64,000 nt of DNA from Mortierella alpina. Its lineage: Eukaryota > Mortierellomycota > Mortierellomycetes > Mortierellales > Mortierellaceae. The position numbers were made by a program, and so were the translations under genes. Each line of letters starts with the position of its first letter. Within the stretch, counting starts at the first letter, position 1. The notes under the pieces are model-generated. The model was not told the DNA's origin, searched no databases, and was given only the letters and a program-made list of their open reading frames with translations. The DNA lies in assembly GCA_029449245.1 (NCBI GenBank), contig JANATF010000002.1:3348001-3412000 (forward strand). The letters are read 5' to 3'. Shown here one piece after another: positions 24,397 to 35,131 of this stretch.

Positions 24397-25776
24397 GCGA
24401 CCACTGCTCCCCCTGAATCCAGAATCCTTCATGATGCATTCACGGTGTGAATGTCACAGTTGCATTACAACTCCCTCTCTCACGACTTCTCACTACTTCT
24501 CTACTCTACTTCTCTCTACTTCCTAATACTTCTTTTAGCATGTTGCATTCGTACTTTGTAAAATAGTATAATAGACTACTAATATAGCACGCTCTTGCGC
24601 ACGATGAGAATCAACCTTTTGGATCTGAGAATGCGCGTCCTTGTATGGATCGTGAGAAGAAGGATATCTTGGGAAAGGCATGAGCCGATCTTGTCTACTT
24701 ATGGTGAGATTTCGTTCCTTTCTGGCTGTGGTTTTTTGCCTAATCAACCCTGTCCCAGCCCAGCCCAGTCCAGCAGCAGCAGGGCTCACACATACACATA
24801 CACTGCCCTGCTCGACACAACAAGACTCTGGCGGCGATCACACCCTACTGTCTCTTATGTCTCTTGACTGCCTCTTCTGTGTGCCTCTGTTGCCCGCACA
24901 CCACACACGTGTGGCACGTTTTTTGTAGACACGTCCTTCCTTTCGTCCTTCCTTTCCTAGGTTCTTACAGCGCGTCTTGATGCGTTGGGGGTGGTCGTTG
25001 GATAAGCACACCTTGATTGGCCGCGCAAAAGCGACTGAATCATACTCGCAGCGAGGCTGGTTTGCACTGGTTCTGATTTTGAAGAGTGGGCGAACGTGGA
25101 TGAAGAGGAAGATAGAGATAAAGATGGAGAGAGCGAGAAGGAGAGAGAGAGAGAGAGAGAGAGATATATGTGTTTGCGACAAAGAGCCAAGGGCAAGGCA
25201 AAGGGTGTTCTATGCCTGAAAAGGAAGTCATTGGGGAGCCAAGGGCCGCTCTGTCTTTGTGTGCTGTCCCGTTACGCAAAGGCACAGGGGGATGGCGTGT
25301 GTTGTGTGCGGGTTGGTTGCCGTTAGGATGTTTGGATGGGTTATGCGCATACAGTCAGCTAGTCAGCTGTAGTGTGTTGTTGAGTGCAAGTGGCCAAAAG
25401 AAAAAAAAAAAAAAAAAAAGACGCGGCCCTGGCGGATGTTGACAAGTGCTTGCGTTCTTTCCCACTGGGTGTGAGCAATGGGTGACTGGCTGGTGGATAA
25501 ACTTGCCAGCCCTCCATGTGCGCCACCTTTTTTTTTTTTTTTTCCTTCTTTTTTCCCATCAACCTGCACGCACCTCTCGATAGCCTATTAGTTCCTCTCT
25601 GTCTTCCTTCCCACTCCAACCCATCCTTTTCCTTTTCCTTCCTGTCCTCTTCCCGTCCTCGTCCATCTCCCTTCGTCGCCCTTCGTCGCCCTTCCACTCC
25701 CACCTGCTTGCCGTGTATATATAGGCTATACACCTGAACGACTGATCCACTTCCGCACCAACACTCGCGCAGCACC
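24397..25776. other. Intergenic with simple repeats
   Basis: 3' flank of the DHHC gene, then promoter of the amidohydrolase gene. It contains a GA dinucleotide run at 25141-25164, an A run at about 25401-25419 and a T run at about 25528-25543. A CT-rich leader precedes the next start codon. No gene was supported. Confidence 0.6.
25716..25723 (+). promoter_or_regulatory. TATA box of the amidohydrolase gene
   Basis: GTGTATATATAGG lies about 60 bases upstream of the ATG at 25777, preceded by a pyrimidine-rich stretch. This is a good position for a core promoter with a short leader. Confidence 0.6.
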
Positions 25777-28700
25777 ATGGCAGACTACACCAGTCTCCCT
25801 CAGCACGACCAGGAGGAGGCAGGACACGACTACCCACAGCCCCCAAAGACCGACTTCTTCCGCAAGAAGAGCACCCTGCTCCTCGCCACCGCCGCCATCG
25901 CGCTCCTCGCCGCCTCTGCCTACGTCCTGGGCGCATCCAACGAGCTCTCTCACAACAAGGTCCACTTTGAGGACGCTGGCATCTCTGCCGACCACTTTGC
26001 CGAGGGCGTGGCCAAGTGCAAGGCCATCCGCCGAGAGGACAAGCACCTCTACAAGGCGACAGAAGTCAGGACCATCAACCCGCGTTTTGTCAACGGAACC
26101 GCGCCAACGCTGTTCAAGAACGGATACGTGTTCGATGGCGTGTCAGAGTCCTTCAAGGGCGATGTCCTTGTCGACAAGGGTGTGATTGTCAGTGTCGGAG
26201 GCGAGATTGATGCACCCAAGGATGCTGTCGTGGTCGATCTCAAAGGCCATATTCTCACCCCTGGTATTGTTGACATGCACAGGTAAGCCAAGAACGGGCG
26301 CATACCAAATCGACTCTTTGCTTTTTTCCCTTCATTTCCACGGCGGGATGAATGAAGCTCCGCTCTCGAGCTCCAACGCAGCCCCCTGTGACCATGAATC
26401 CCTTGCACAAACTCTGTTTGACAGGAGCCAGAGGGTGCCATGACGACTGCAGTCCAGTGCTCAGTGCTCCGTAAACTAACTTTGATACCGGTTATTCTCT
26501 CTGCGCGTGTCTGTTGCCAGCCATTTGGGAGTGTCTTCTTGGCCGGCACTGGACGCTACGGACGACACGAACGAGATGACCCAGCCCATGACGCCCTTCA
26601 TCCGCTCTCTCGACGGATTTAATCCTAGCGATCCTGGTCGCGAGTGGGTCGTGTCCGGAGGTGTTACAACCTCGCTCATCCTCCCCGGCTCTGGCAACGT
26701 CATGGGTGGAGAGGCTTACACCGTTAAGCTGCGCAAGGTCGACACCCTCAGCAACGAGGACATGCTGGTAGAGGCCGGTCTCAAGGACAAGTGGCGTTAC
26801 ATGAAGATGGCCTGTGGCGAAAACCCAAAGAGGTTCTATGGCGGTTATCTCAACCGCATGCCTTCAACCCGTCTCGGAGAAGGCTGGCTCCTTCGCGATC
26901 AGTTCACAAAGGCCACCGAGCTCAAGCGCGCTCAGGACGACTGGTGCGATGCCGCCCACAGCTTGCCCCGGTTCGGTCGCCATCGCCTCCAGACTGCTTT
27001 CCCCGAGGACCTTCAGTACGAGAGTTTGGTTGCAGTCCTCCGTGATGATGTCAAGCTGAACATCCACTGCTACGAGACCCACGACCTCGAGGCCATGGTC
27101 CGCCACTCGAACGAGTTCAAGTTTAAAATCTCGGCTTTCCACCATGCTCTCGATGCCTACCGTGTGCCCGAGATCCTCAAGCGCGCCTACAAGGTCGTCC
27201 CCACAGTCGCCACATTTGCAAGCAAGTTTGGATACAAGAAGGAGGCCTTCCAGAGCTCAGTCAACTCCCCCAAGATCCTGGCCGACGCAGGCATCGCCGT
27301 CGCCATGAAGAGTGATCACCCTGTGCTGAACTCTCAGCATCTCGTCTATGAAGCCGCTCAGGCGCACCACTATGGTCTTTCAGAGACTTTGGCCATCGCC
27401 TCTGTGACGTCGGTCCCTGCCAAGGCTTTGGGTCTGGACCACCGCATTGGTAAGATTGCTGTCGGTATGGACGCGGATCTCGTTATTTGGGAGAAGCATC
27501 CCTTGTCTCTGGGAGCCCACCCTCTTCAAGTCTACATTGATGGTATCGCACAGATCGCGGACGTTGACGAAACCGAGTGGTCAACTCAGGGAGAGCCTCA
27601 AAAGTTCGAGGAGCTGCCCAAGCTGCAGATCCCCCAGGACAAGGACGCCTGCTCAACCAAGGCCGAGAGCGGTGTCTTTACCGGAATCAAGAAGATTCTA
27701 CTCAACAGTGTCGAGCACTTGAGCGATGTAGGAGAACTGTCAGTCGTGATCGAGGACGGAGAGGTCATTTGCACAGGACACTGCAACCGCGAGGTTCAAG
27801 CCATGAACAAGAGGAATGCCCCTGTTTACGACCTTGGCGGCGAGGGTGTCGTTTTGCCCTCGCTGCTCTCTGTTGGAGCCCCCAACCTCGGCTTGGTTGA
27901 GATTGCAGCTGAAGAGACCAGTGGTGATGGTTACCATAACTTGAACGCCGGCATTATCAGCGCAGCCGATGGCCTTAAGTTTGGCGGACTTCACATGGAT
28001 GAAGCCTACAAGGCTGGTGTCTTGGTTGCTGTCACTGCACCCCAGTCGGAGCACGTCATCCAGGGCGTCAGTGTTGCCTTCTCTACCGGTGCCGAGAATG
28101 GTAAGCTCATCGATTATTTTTTTTTCACCATAGTTGTATATGAAGACCTTCTGGCCATGTCGCCGTTTTTTTTTTTTTTTTTGCTAACCAAAAAAGTTTT
28201 CTCTTTTAGCACTTTCTTCCAAGAACGCTATTATCAAGGAGCAGGTTGCCCTCCATGTAAAGATTGGCGACGAGGCCAAGTCAACTCTGTTCCCCACTGT
28301 TTCGTCCCAGATCAAATACCTGCGCACTGCTCTGGAGAAGGGTCTTCAGGATCTTTTCACTCCTAATGATGAAATCACCCTTGTTGCCCGCGGCAAGATC
28401 CCCATTGTGATCGAAGTCCACAATCGCGACGAGATCATTCGTTTGATCCAGCTCAAGAAGAGTCTTGAGAGCGATGGATCCAAGATCAAGATGGCATTGC
28501 TCGGTGCCACGGAGGCTTGGACTGTTGCCGAGCACCTGGCTGAGGCTGAGATTGGCGTCATCCTCCGCCCACTCCTCTGCACTCCCGTCCAATGGACTGC
28601 TCAGCAGTGCCTGCCTGGACTTCCTTTGTCCAAGGAGACGGGTCTCTCTATCCTCCACAAGGCCGGAGTCAAGGTTGGTTTGGCTGCACACGAGCCTGAG

Positions 28701-28931
28701 GATGTGCGTCAGCTGTCCTGGATCGCTGGTTGGGCCCGTTCAGACTTGAACATCTCTGAGAAGGAGGCTGTTGGTCTCATCAGCTGGAACTTGGCCGAGA
28801 TTGTCGGTCTTCGGACTAACCCCGCGGGCTTGGTGGTCTACAACGGCAACCCCTTCGAGTTTGGAGCAAAGGTCGCTGCCATTATCGGAGGCGGCAAGAC
28901 CGGTATCGAGTGCAACCCCCGCGCGTTCTAA
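25777..28931 (+). CDS. Membrane-anchored amidohydrolase with a duplicated, metal-site-less second half
   Basis: Spliced product of 935 residues. Exons: 25777-26282, 26521-28100, 28210-28931. After a short cytosolic N-terminus comes one hydrophobic span (about residues 33-52), giving a type II membrane topology. The first half is an amidohydrolase-superfamily domain. GHILTPGIVDMHSHLGV holds the HxH metal ligands (His168 and His170), split across intron 1. Downstream are an IHCYETHD segment, FHHA, and SDHP, which would supply the remaining His and Asp ligands, and then the C-terminal GKIAVGMDADLVIWEKHPLS strand typical of the fold. From about residue 620 a second copy begins: SVVIEDGEVICTG resembles VLVDKGVIVSVGG of copy 1, and GEGVVLPSLLSVGAPN replaces the HxH strand. 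That copy lacks the metal histidines. The substrate is unknown; the family hydrolyses amide or ester bonds of cyclic or peptidic compounds. Confidence 0.85.
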
Positions 28932-29695
28932 GTAGTTCAAAAAGAAGAAGATCCAAGTATATTTTGACGGAATGTATATAGCCTTGTGCCTGCTTTATAA
29001 AGAGCCATGAAACACGACAGCTGAGTGACGGATTTATTTGATTTTGCATCCGGAGCTATCATGGGGATGGTCGTGAAAGGATGTTAGCGACAAAATCAAA
29101 GAGCGCCAGCGCCGGAGTAGATGATGGTATCAGCCATGAAGGAAGGTAGAATTGCGGAGGTAAATTTGCATGACACGAACAGCACAGTACTGTACTTGGT
29201 TGTCACTGAAGAGCAGCGGACAGTATGCGAGAGATCTGGCATCGCTCAGAGCGGGAGGGACCACTCTATGGCGAATGCGCTTATCACCTGCGCCTCCCAA
29301 GTGTATGCTGCTGTCTGCTGTAAAAAGTAGAAGCACTGCAAAAATGATGCGTCGCTTTTACACCGTTCACTCTGCATGATGAACAGCGCTACTTTGCTGA
29401 CTTGGATGTTGTTGCTAACAAATGCAATTGGAGAGACGACAAGCGCACAACTTCCTACAGCCGTTTTCATCCATCTAGCCCTGCATTCTGATATGCCTCC
29501 ATGTTCGTTCCTTTTGCAGAAAAATAAAACGAACATCGCTGCTCCCACGAGCTTTCTATCAACCTTTTCAACCTATAAGGTCAGAATATGTAAAAATGAA
29601 AGACCTTTTCATGTCAAAATATATCTTTTTCGTCGTCTTCACTCCTTCCGGCTACAATCCGCTCACCAAAAGACAAAAATGAACGCGAATGAAGC
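28932..29695. other. Intergenic, 3' flank of the amidohydrolase gene
   Basis: About 760 bases before the reverse-strand tRNA. A plausible transcript end lies near 29000, AT-rich. No coding region was supported. Confidence 0.55.
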
Positions 29696-29700
29696 AAAAA
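29696..29700 (-). terminator. Pol III terminator of the second tRNA-Val
   Basis: Five T on the minus strand, one base after the discriminator of the tRNA. Confidence 0.7.
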
Positions 29701-29701
29701 G

Positions 29702-29775
29702 TGTTTGTACTCGGACTTGAACCGAGGACCGTCTGTGTGTTAGACAGACGTGATAACCAACTACACCATACAAAC
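29702..29775 (-). tRNA. tRNA-Val (anticodon AAC), second copy
   Basis: On the minus strand this is identical over all 74 bases to the tRNA at 18833-18906, with the same cloverleaf and AAC anticodon. It lies about 10.8 kb away in inverted orientation. Its upstream flank is also related to that of the first copy, so the two arose by duplication of more than the tRNA body. Confidence 0.95.
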
Positions 29776-29804
29776 TCTGCTGGAGCTGTTGAGCTCTTGA
29801 GGAT

Positions 29805-29863
29805 TCTTCGGCGATTCGGAGCTTCAAGAGTCTTCCGCCATTGCTGCTCCGAATCGCCGAAGA
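29805..29863. repeat. Perfect 18-bp inverted repeat with 23-bp spacer
   Basis: TCTTCGGCGATTCGGAGC at 29805-29822 and its exact reverse complement at 29846-29863. It lies 30 bases upstream of the minus-strand tRNA-Val. One arm is shared with the 5' flank of the other tRNA-Val; the second arm is seen only here. Confidence 0.85.
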
Positions 29864-29865
29864 TG

Positions 29866-29903
29866 GTAAATCACGTGATTTTATCATATGTCGCGTGATT
29901 TAC
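29866..29903. promoter_or_regulatory. 38-bp element with 10-bp terminal inverted repeats and a CACGTG palindrome
   Basis: GTAAATCACG at one end and CGTGATTTAC at the other form a 10-bp inverted repeat, with an internal AAATCACGTGATTT palindrome. It is related to the doubled TAAATCACATGAT element upstream of the first tRNA-Val. It could be a bHLH-type or Cbf1-like binding site, or the end of a tiny mobile element. Confidence 0.45.
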
Positions 29904-30761
29904 AGCGGCCTCTTTTTCAGTCGTACTTCTGAGCGACAGAGCACCACCGGCCTTCTGAGGGAGACAGACAGATGCATATGCATATATCGCCATGGTCGTA
30001 CTTGGGTACATGCTACTTTGAATACATGGAAACTTCATCTTTAGTCCCAGCGTACTTTTTCAAAGCCATTCCCCGGGCTAAGAGCGGCTAGTTTCTCGCT
30101 CTCAGTACGTTGCAGGGAGCGATGGTCCCTGAACTCTTTGATCTTTAGAGCGAACCATACAGGTCCAACGGTAAGAGCGCGTGCCTTTTGCTTGTTTTCG
30201 GACTAACTTTAAAGTGGGCGCAGGGTGCGGTGGTGTGAGAGTACAGTTATCCGCAAGTGTCTATGCTAGAGTGACAGCTGTGAGATACAAAGTGCTGTGT
30301 CGGGACTGTGAGGGCTGAACGTGGTGAGGGAAAAAAAAAAGTTGGTTTTGCAGGAAGAGAGTTTTTGATCCACGCATTTCGCCGGCGTGTGCACTGTTCA
30401 GCCCGACCAATTGGCCAGCCACTGCACGCCCTCACGCTGGCCGCGGATCGCATCACGTTTGTGGGCGCGCAACCGTAGTTTGCCAGACCACAGACGAGAG
30501 CCATTCTCACGTTTCTGCAAGAGTCCTCATTCTTTGTCCGTTCTCTATCTCCCCCCCCCCTCCTTCGTTCCTTCAAACATCCTTCCCCCTGCGATATTTT
30601 TTTTCCTTGTCATCGTCGCTCTTTTTTTGTCTGGGTTTTCCCTGCATCTCACCTTCTCTCTCTCTCTTTTCTTTCTATTTTCTCGTCTTCTTCACACTCT
30701 CCGTATCGACCTCGTCTCCCTCGCTGTCTTCAAAGACCTAAAACATTTTCCTCCCACTGCA
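29904..30761. other. Intergenic and leader of the bHLH gene
   Basis: About 860 bases. The last 220 bases are strongly pyrimidine-rich (CTCTCT, TCTTCTTC), typical of the leader just upstream of the ATG at 30762. The same reading frame stays open back to 30387 but contains no ATG, so it is not used as coding here. Confidence 0.55.
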
Positions 30762-32681
30762 ATGAAGCACACCGATACCAAAAAGACCTTCAAACCAATT
30801 GTTCCTGCACCTCACTCGCGTGGCCCCGTTCCTTCTCTCTCTCCTCTTACCCCAAACCCATCTCCTACCATGGGCCCTGAAGATCCAAAGCACCAGATAA
30901 ACCGCCGGAACTCGGGTGCGATGCACCACGAGGTCTCTTCCTCCAGCCCAAGTGGACATCGTCTTTCCAAGAACTCTGGCAGCCATCCCTACAGCCAACA
31001 ACAGCACCAGCTGCCGACTTTGAACGACCTCAATATCGCCACATCACCCGCCGCTGTACCCGCCAATGCGACCAGCTCCTCCTCTCGACCTCCTCACTCT
31101 TACTATGGTGCCAGCACCCCTCCAATGTCTCCTGGCCACGCTCTACTCTCTCCGATCTCGAGACCTCACTGCGGTATTACAGATCCTAGCCAGTACTCGT
31201 CTTCGGGCTTTTATCAACTACCCCCTCCACTCCAGTCATATGCACCTCGACAGAGTCCAAACCACTCCCCAGCTATGCGTCCCCAGTCAGGACACCCCGG
31301 TCGCCAGGCCCTGCCACCACTGCCACCACTATCATCCGCTCTCCATTCCTCTTCGTCGTCGTCGTCCTCCTGCTCCAACGGCTACTCTTCACCAAGAGGG
31401 ACGACTACGCCTCAGATGTCACCGTTGTCAAACCATTATCTCGTCTCACCGGGTTTAGGACCAATGATCTCGCCCTATCCAACTCCTCAGCATCAGCCGC
31501 GGCACTTCCCCAGCCCTCACCACGACCCCCTCGGTAATAGCAAGAGTTCGATCCCAGCCATGATCCTCCCAGCCTCTGCGCTCTCGTCGTCTGGAACAGC
31601 ACCGAACCCTGGAGAGATCACAACAACTCTCCGATCCTACTCTACACTCCTCACGCAAGAAGAGCGCGCCAAAGAGACCAGCGTCTTTGAAGAAAGTACG
31701 CCTTCATTCTCAACCTCAACCTCGGCACCAGCCCCAGCCTCGGCTCGTCGGTTCTCCATGCTGCCTCCACAGAGCACCAAGGTCACGACGCCATCCCGTC
31801 GTCGCTCCTCCCGATCACAAACCCGCAAGTCTGACACAAGCAGCAGCAACAGCAGCAGCAGCAGCAGCTCTAAGGGCGGCGAGGGTGATGATCCTTCTTC
31901 TTTCACGCCCTCCGCCAAACCAACAACGCCTGCCACCACTCCCACGAGGCGCCGAGGTTCCTCCAACGCCAAAATCATTGACCAAGAAACCCGAGACCTC
32001 ATGCGCAAAGTCTCACATTCAGCCATCGAGCGCCGAAGACGAGAACGGATCAATGACAAGATCCTTCAACTCAAGCACCTCGTCCCCGCCTGCGTTGACG
32101 AAGATCACCTTCACAAGCTCTCCATCCTCCAATCAACGATCGAATACATTCAACATCTCAAGGCCATCCTCCCTGCCTCGATTGCCAACACCAAGATTGG
32201 GAAGGCTACCAACAATAACCCCAATAACAAGACGACCGACATGCTGGAAGCCCTTGGCGGGAGTATCACTACAAAGTTCCCGCTGACGCCTCTCATGACC
32301 ACAGGTCTGAATCACATCCATGCTCAACGCATCAAGATGGAAACCCAAGAACTGGAGCACGCGTCCTCCTTGGCCTCCTCGTCAGACGATTCTCACCTTC
32401 AACCTCCTGAGAACCCGAACCACGAGCACCATGAGCACCATGAGCATTCACTAGTCGACAGCGGCCCCGGTGGTCCTCCCTCTGCCACCTCCTCAACGTC
32501 CTCCTCGGCATCGCTCGATTTCCTGTCTCGGTCATCTTCGGCGTCTTCGTCTATATCGTCGGATGATGATGCCAAAGACGGTCTTTTGCTCTTGGCTGGA
32601 CAATCGTCGGCTGTTGCAATCGAGGCTTCCAGTCCTCACAAGCGCGGGTCGCGGAAAAAGGCCCACGCGAAACCATACTAG
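30762..32681 (+). CDS. Basic helix-loop-helix transcription factor
   Basis: Single exon of 639 residues starting at the first in-frame ATG (MKHTDTKK). The first 400 residues are Ser/Pro/Gln/His-rich and disordered, as in many fungal regulators. The bHLH domain lies at about residues 415-470. Its basic region SHSAIERRRRERIN has the His, Glu and Arg contacts that favour CACGTG E-boxes, and is followed by helix 1 KILQLKHLVPAC, a loop and helix 2 KLSILQSTIEYIQHLKAIL. No leucine zipper follows obviously. After it come a His-rich patch, a Ser-rich acidic region (SISSDDD) and a basic C-terminus (KRGSRKKAHAK). It acts in the nucleus as a dimer; the target pathway is unknown. CACGTG elements lie about 0.9 kb upstream, next to the tRNA, but a link is only speculative. 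Confidence 0.88.
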   Translation: MKHTDTKKTFKPIVPAPHSRGPVPSLSPLTPNPSPTMGPEDPKHQINRRNSGAMHHEVSSSSPSGHRLSKNSGSHPYSQQQHQLPTLNDLNIATSPAAVPANATSSSSRPPHSYYGASTPPMSPGHALLSPISRPHCGITDPSQYSSSGFYQLPPPLQSYAPRQSPNHSPAMRPQSGHPGRQALPPLPPLSSALHSSSSSSSSCSNGYSSPRGTTTPQMSPLSNHYLVSPGLGPMISPYPTPQHQPRHFPSPHHDPLGNSKSSIPAMILPASALSSSGTAPNPGEITTTLRSYSTLLTQEERAKETSVFEESTPSFSTSTSAPAPASARRFSMLPPQSTKVTTPSRRRSSRSQTRKSDTSSSNSSSSSSSKGGEGDDPSSFTPSAKPTTPATTPTRRRGSSNAKIIDQETRDLMRKVSHSAIERRRRERINDKILQLKHLVPACVDEDHLHKLSILQSTIEYIQHLKAILPASIANTKIGKATNNNPNNKTTDMLEALGGSITTKFPLTPLMTTGLNHIHAQRIKMETQELEHASSLASSSDDSHLQPPENPNHEHHEHHEHSLVDSGPGGPPSATSSTSSSASLDFLSRSSSASSSISSDDDAKDGLLLLAGQSSAVAIEASSPHKRGSRKKAHAKPY

Positions 32682-33089
32682 CTATTATTACCACCAACGA
32701 AAAAGCAATAAAATAAAGAATTAGTTGTTCCTGAGGATGGGAAGACAAGAAGACTGGAAGACGATTGAATATCTATTTATGCGACTCATTTTTGTTCTTT
32801 CTTTCGCAGTTGAGTACTGCCAACGTTAGCAGTAGAGGTCCAAGCGCTTCCCTTAACCTCCACTACCTCTCCCTCTCTCTCTCTCTCGACGAAGTAGCAA
32901 TCAGAGTCGGTTATGAAAATGCACTTTATTTCTTTTTCTTTTTTTTCATTTTGGTAACCCGAATACAGGATGCGGTGGTGTTATTGACATGTGGAGGAGG
33001 GTGTGTGAGATGCTTCAGACAACAAAGATGAACATATATATATGTATATCGAGTGTCGTTTTTTTTTCTTCTTCGTGTTCGTCTATTTC
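32682..33089. other. Convergent 3' flanks
   Basis: About 400 bases between the ends of the rightward bHLH gene and the leftward adenylosuccinate lyase gene. AT-rich with T and CT runs and a TATATATGTATAT stretch near 33040. Nothing coding. Confidence 0.6.
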
Positions 33090-34782
33090 TTACACAGACA
33101 GCTCAGCCTTGCTTTCCTGCTTCAGAACAGCGTCGAAAGGCTTCAAGGCGGGCTGGACATAGTCCTTCAAGAAGCGGTCGACCTGCTGGGGCGCACGGCC
33201 GATAAAGGTCGAGGGATCCATGAGCGAGTCGAGGTCGGCCCAGATGGGCTCAAAGTAAGCGTTCTTACGGATACGCTGGATCAAGTCGTTCTCTCCTCCT
33301 TGCTGCTTCACAACAGCACCAGCCTCATGTGACAGGACACGGATCTGCTCGTGGCACTCCTGACGATCTCCACCCTTCTTGACCATCGCCATGATAATGT
33401 TCTCGGTAGCCATGAAGGGGAGCTCCTGGCTGATACGGCGCTCAATGACCTTGGGGTAGACAACAAGACCCTCAGAGATGTTCTGCAACAGAGTCAGAAG
33501 AATGTCCATGGTCAAGAAAGCCTCGGGCAAGCAAATACGACGGTTGGCACTGTTTTTCAATTTTGAAAGAGGAGGAGTAACAAAGAAAGTACGAAAAATC
33601 AGTGCGAGTTCCACCATCGTGCGTTTTTTTTTCTTCCTCTCCCATTGTCCGGTATAGTCCATCCAATTGATTCTCCTGTTTTTACCTGTCGTCGAGAGTG
33701 CGCTCGAGCCACTGGACACTGGCGGTGCCAAGGGCATCCTGGACAAGGATCTGAAGATGACGAGCCAAGGAGCATGCACGCTCGCAACGCATAGGGTTTC
33801 TCTTGTAGGCCATGGCTGAGCTTCCGATCTGGTCCTTCTCAAAGGGTTCCTCGATCTCCTTGAGGTTGGCCAACAGACGGATGTCAGTGGCGATCTTGTG
33901 GACGGTGGCACCGAACGAGGCCATGGGCATCAGGATATCAACGTCGATTTTGCGCGAGTAGGTCTGGCCAGTGACGGGGTAGTATTCCTTGAATCCCGAG
34001 AGCTCTGTCACGCGCTGGTCCAAGTCCTCGACCTTCTGGTGGTCTCCCTCGAACAAGGCCAGGAACGATCCCTGGGTGCCGGTGGTGCCCTTGACGCCAC
34101 GGAATCCAATGTCTTCACGGGCGCGGGTCAGGTTGCGGAGATCCCAGAGCAGCTCCTGGATCCAGAGAGTGGCACGCTTGCCGACGGTTGTCAACTGAGC
34201 GGGCTGGAAGTGGGTGAAGCCGAGGGTGGGGAGATCCTTGTACTGCTCAGCAAAGGCACTCAGACGCTGGATGACGCGGGCGAGCTTGGGAAGAATGATG
34301 TCGAGACCGTCGCGGAGGATGATGAGGTCTCCGTTGTCGGTGACATAGCACGAGGTGGCGCCCAAGTGGATGATGCCGGCGGCCTTGGGTGCAGCAACAC
34401 CAAAGGTGTGGACGTGAGCCATGACGTCGTGGCGGCGCTTCTTCTCCTCAGCAATCGCCAGCTCGTAGTCGATGTCGTACTAGAGAAAAAAGAGAGAGAA
34501 ACAGGCGCCTTAGAAAGAGTCTTCTAAACACGAAGACGAAAAACAAAAAAAAAAAAACGACGTGGGTGGAATCGCAGATAAACGACGACGTACGATGTGG
34601 TCCTTCATCTGCTCGATGGCACCCTCGGGGATATCGAGGCCAAGCTCCTTCTCGGCGATGGCGAGGTTGAGCCACAGCTTGCGCCAGGTGCTGAAGCGCT
34701 TGTTGTCCGAGAAGTTGGCGGCCATCTCGGGCGAGGCGTAGCGCGAGGTCAGCGGCGACTGGTAGCGGGCGTGGGGGTCCAT
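33090..34782 (-). CDS. ADE13: Adenylosuccinate lyase
   Basis: Three exons (34782-34594, 34479-33686, 33549-33090) give 480 residues, the usual length for the eukaryotic enzyme. It cleaves SAICAR to AICAR and adenylosuccinate to AMP, both releasing fumarate, in cytosolic purine synthesis. [11 protein letters not shown] (about residues 80-90) carries the catalytic histidine region. The fumarase/lyase superfamily signature [14 protein letters not shown] is at about residue 283 and supplies the flexible loop serine. [17 protein letters not shown] and [17 protein letters not shown] are near-identical to other eukaryotic ADSL proteins. Intron 2 splits the LDDSANRR motif. The start ATG is followed by the conserved [11 protein letters not shown]. 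No oddities. Confidence 0.97.
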
Positions 34783-35131
34783 TGCGATCGGGGCTGGTCT
34801 GTGGGTCGGGCTGGATGGGGGATTAGATCGGGAGGAGAAGGAGAGGACAAGGCGAGAGCGATGAGGAGGAATGAGGAACGAAGGAGAGAGGAAAGGAAAG
34901 AGGAAAGAAGAGGGAAGAAAGAGGAGGGCGGAAAAGAGGTTTTTTTTGTCTCTTCTTTTGACTCAACGGCTTCCCCGCACTCAACGCACTTCTTGTTTGG
35001 GAAATGCCCGGTCACTGTTTTCGTTTTTGGATCTCCCGTCAAATAGGATGTGATGTCTAAAAAAACGGTCTAGCATGGTATGTAAGGTAAGGCGGTATGG
35101 ATACAAGGCAAAAATGACAATACGCGTCTGT
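34783..35131. other. Short intergenic: ADE13 promoter and lipin 3' flank
   Basis: About 350 bases with a purine-rich plus strand (GAGGA, AAGAGG), the complement of the pyrimidine-rich leader expected upstream of the leftward lyase gene. No additional gene. Confidence 0.6.

Noticed and set aside
30387-30761. 125-codon extension upstream of the bHLH start
   Set aside because: No ATG occurs in it, and the sequence is a pyrimidine-rich leader.
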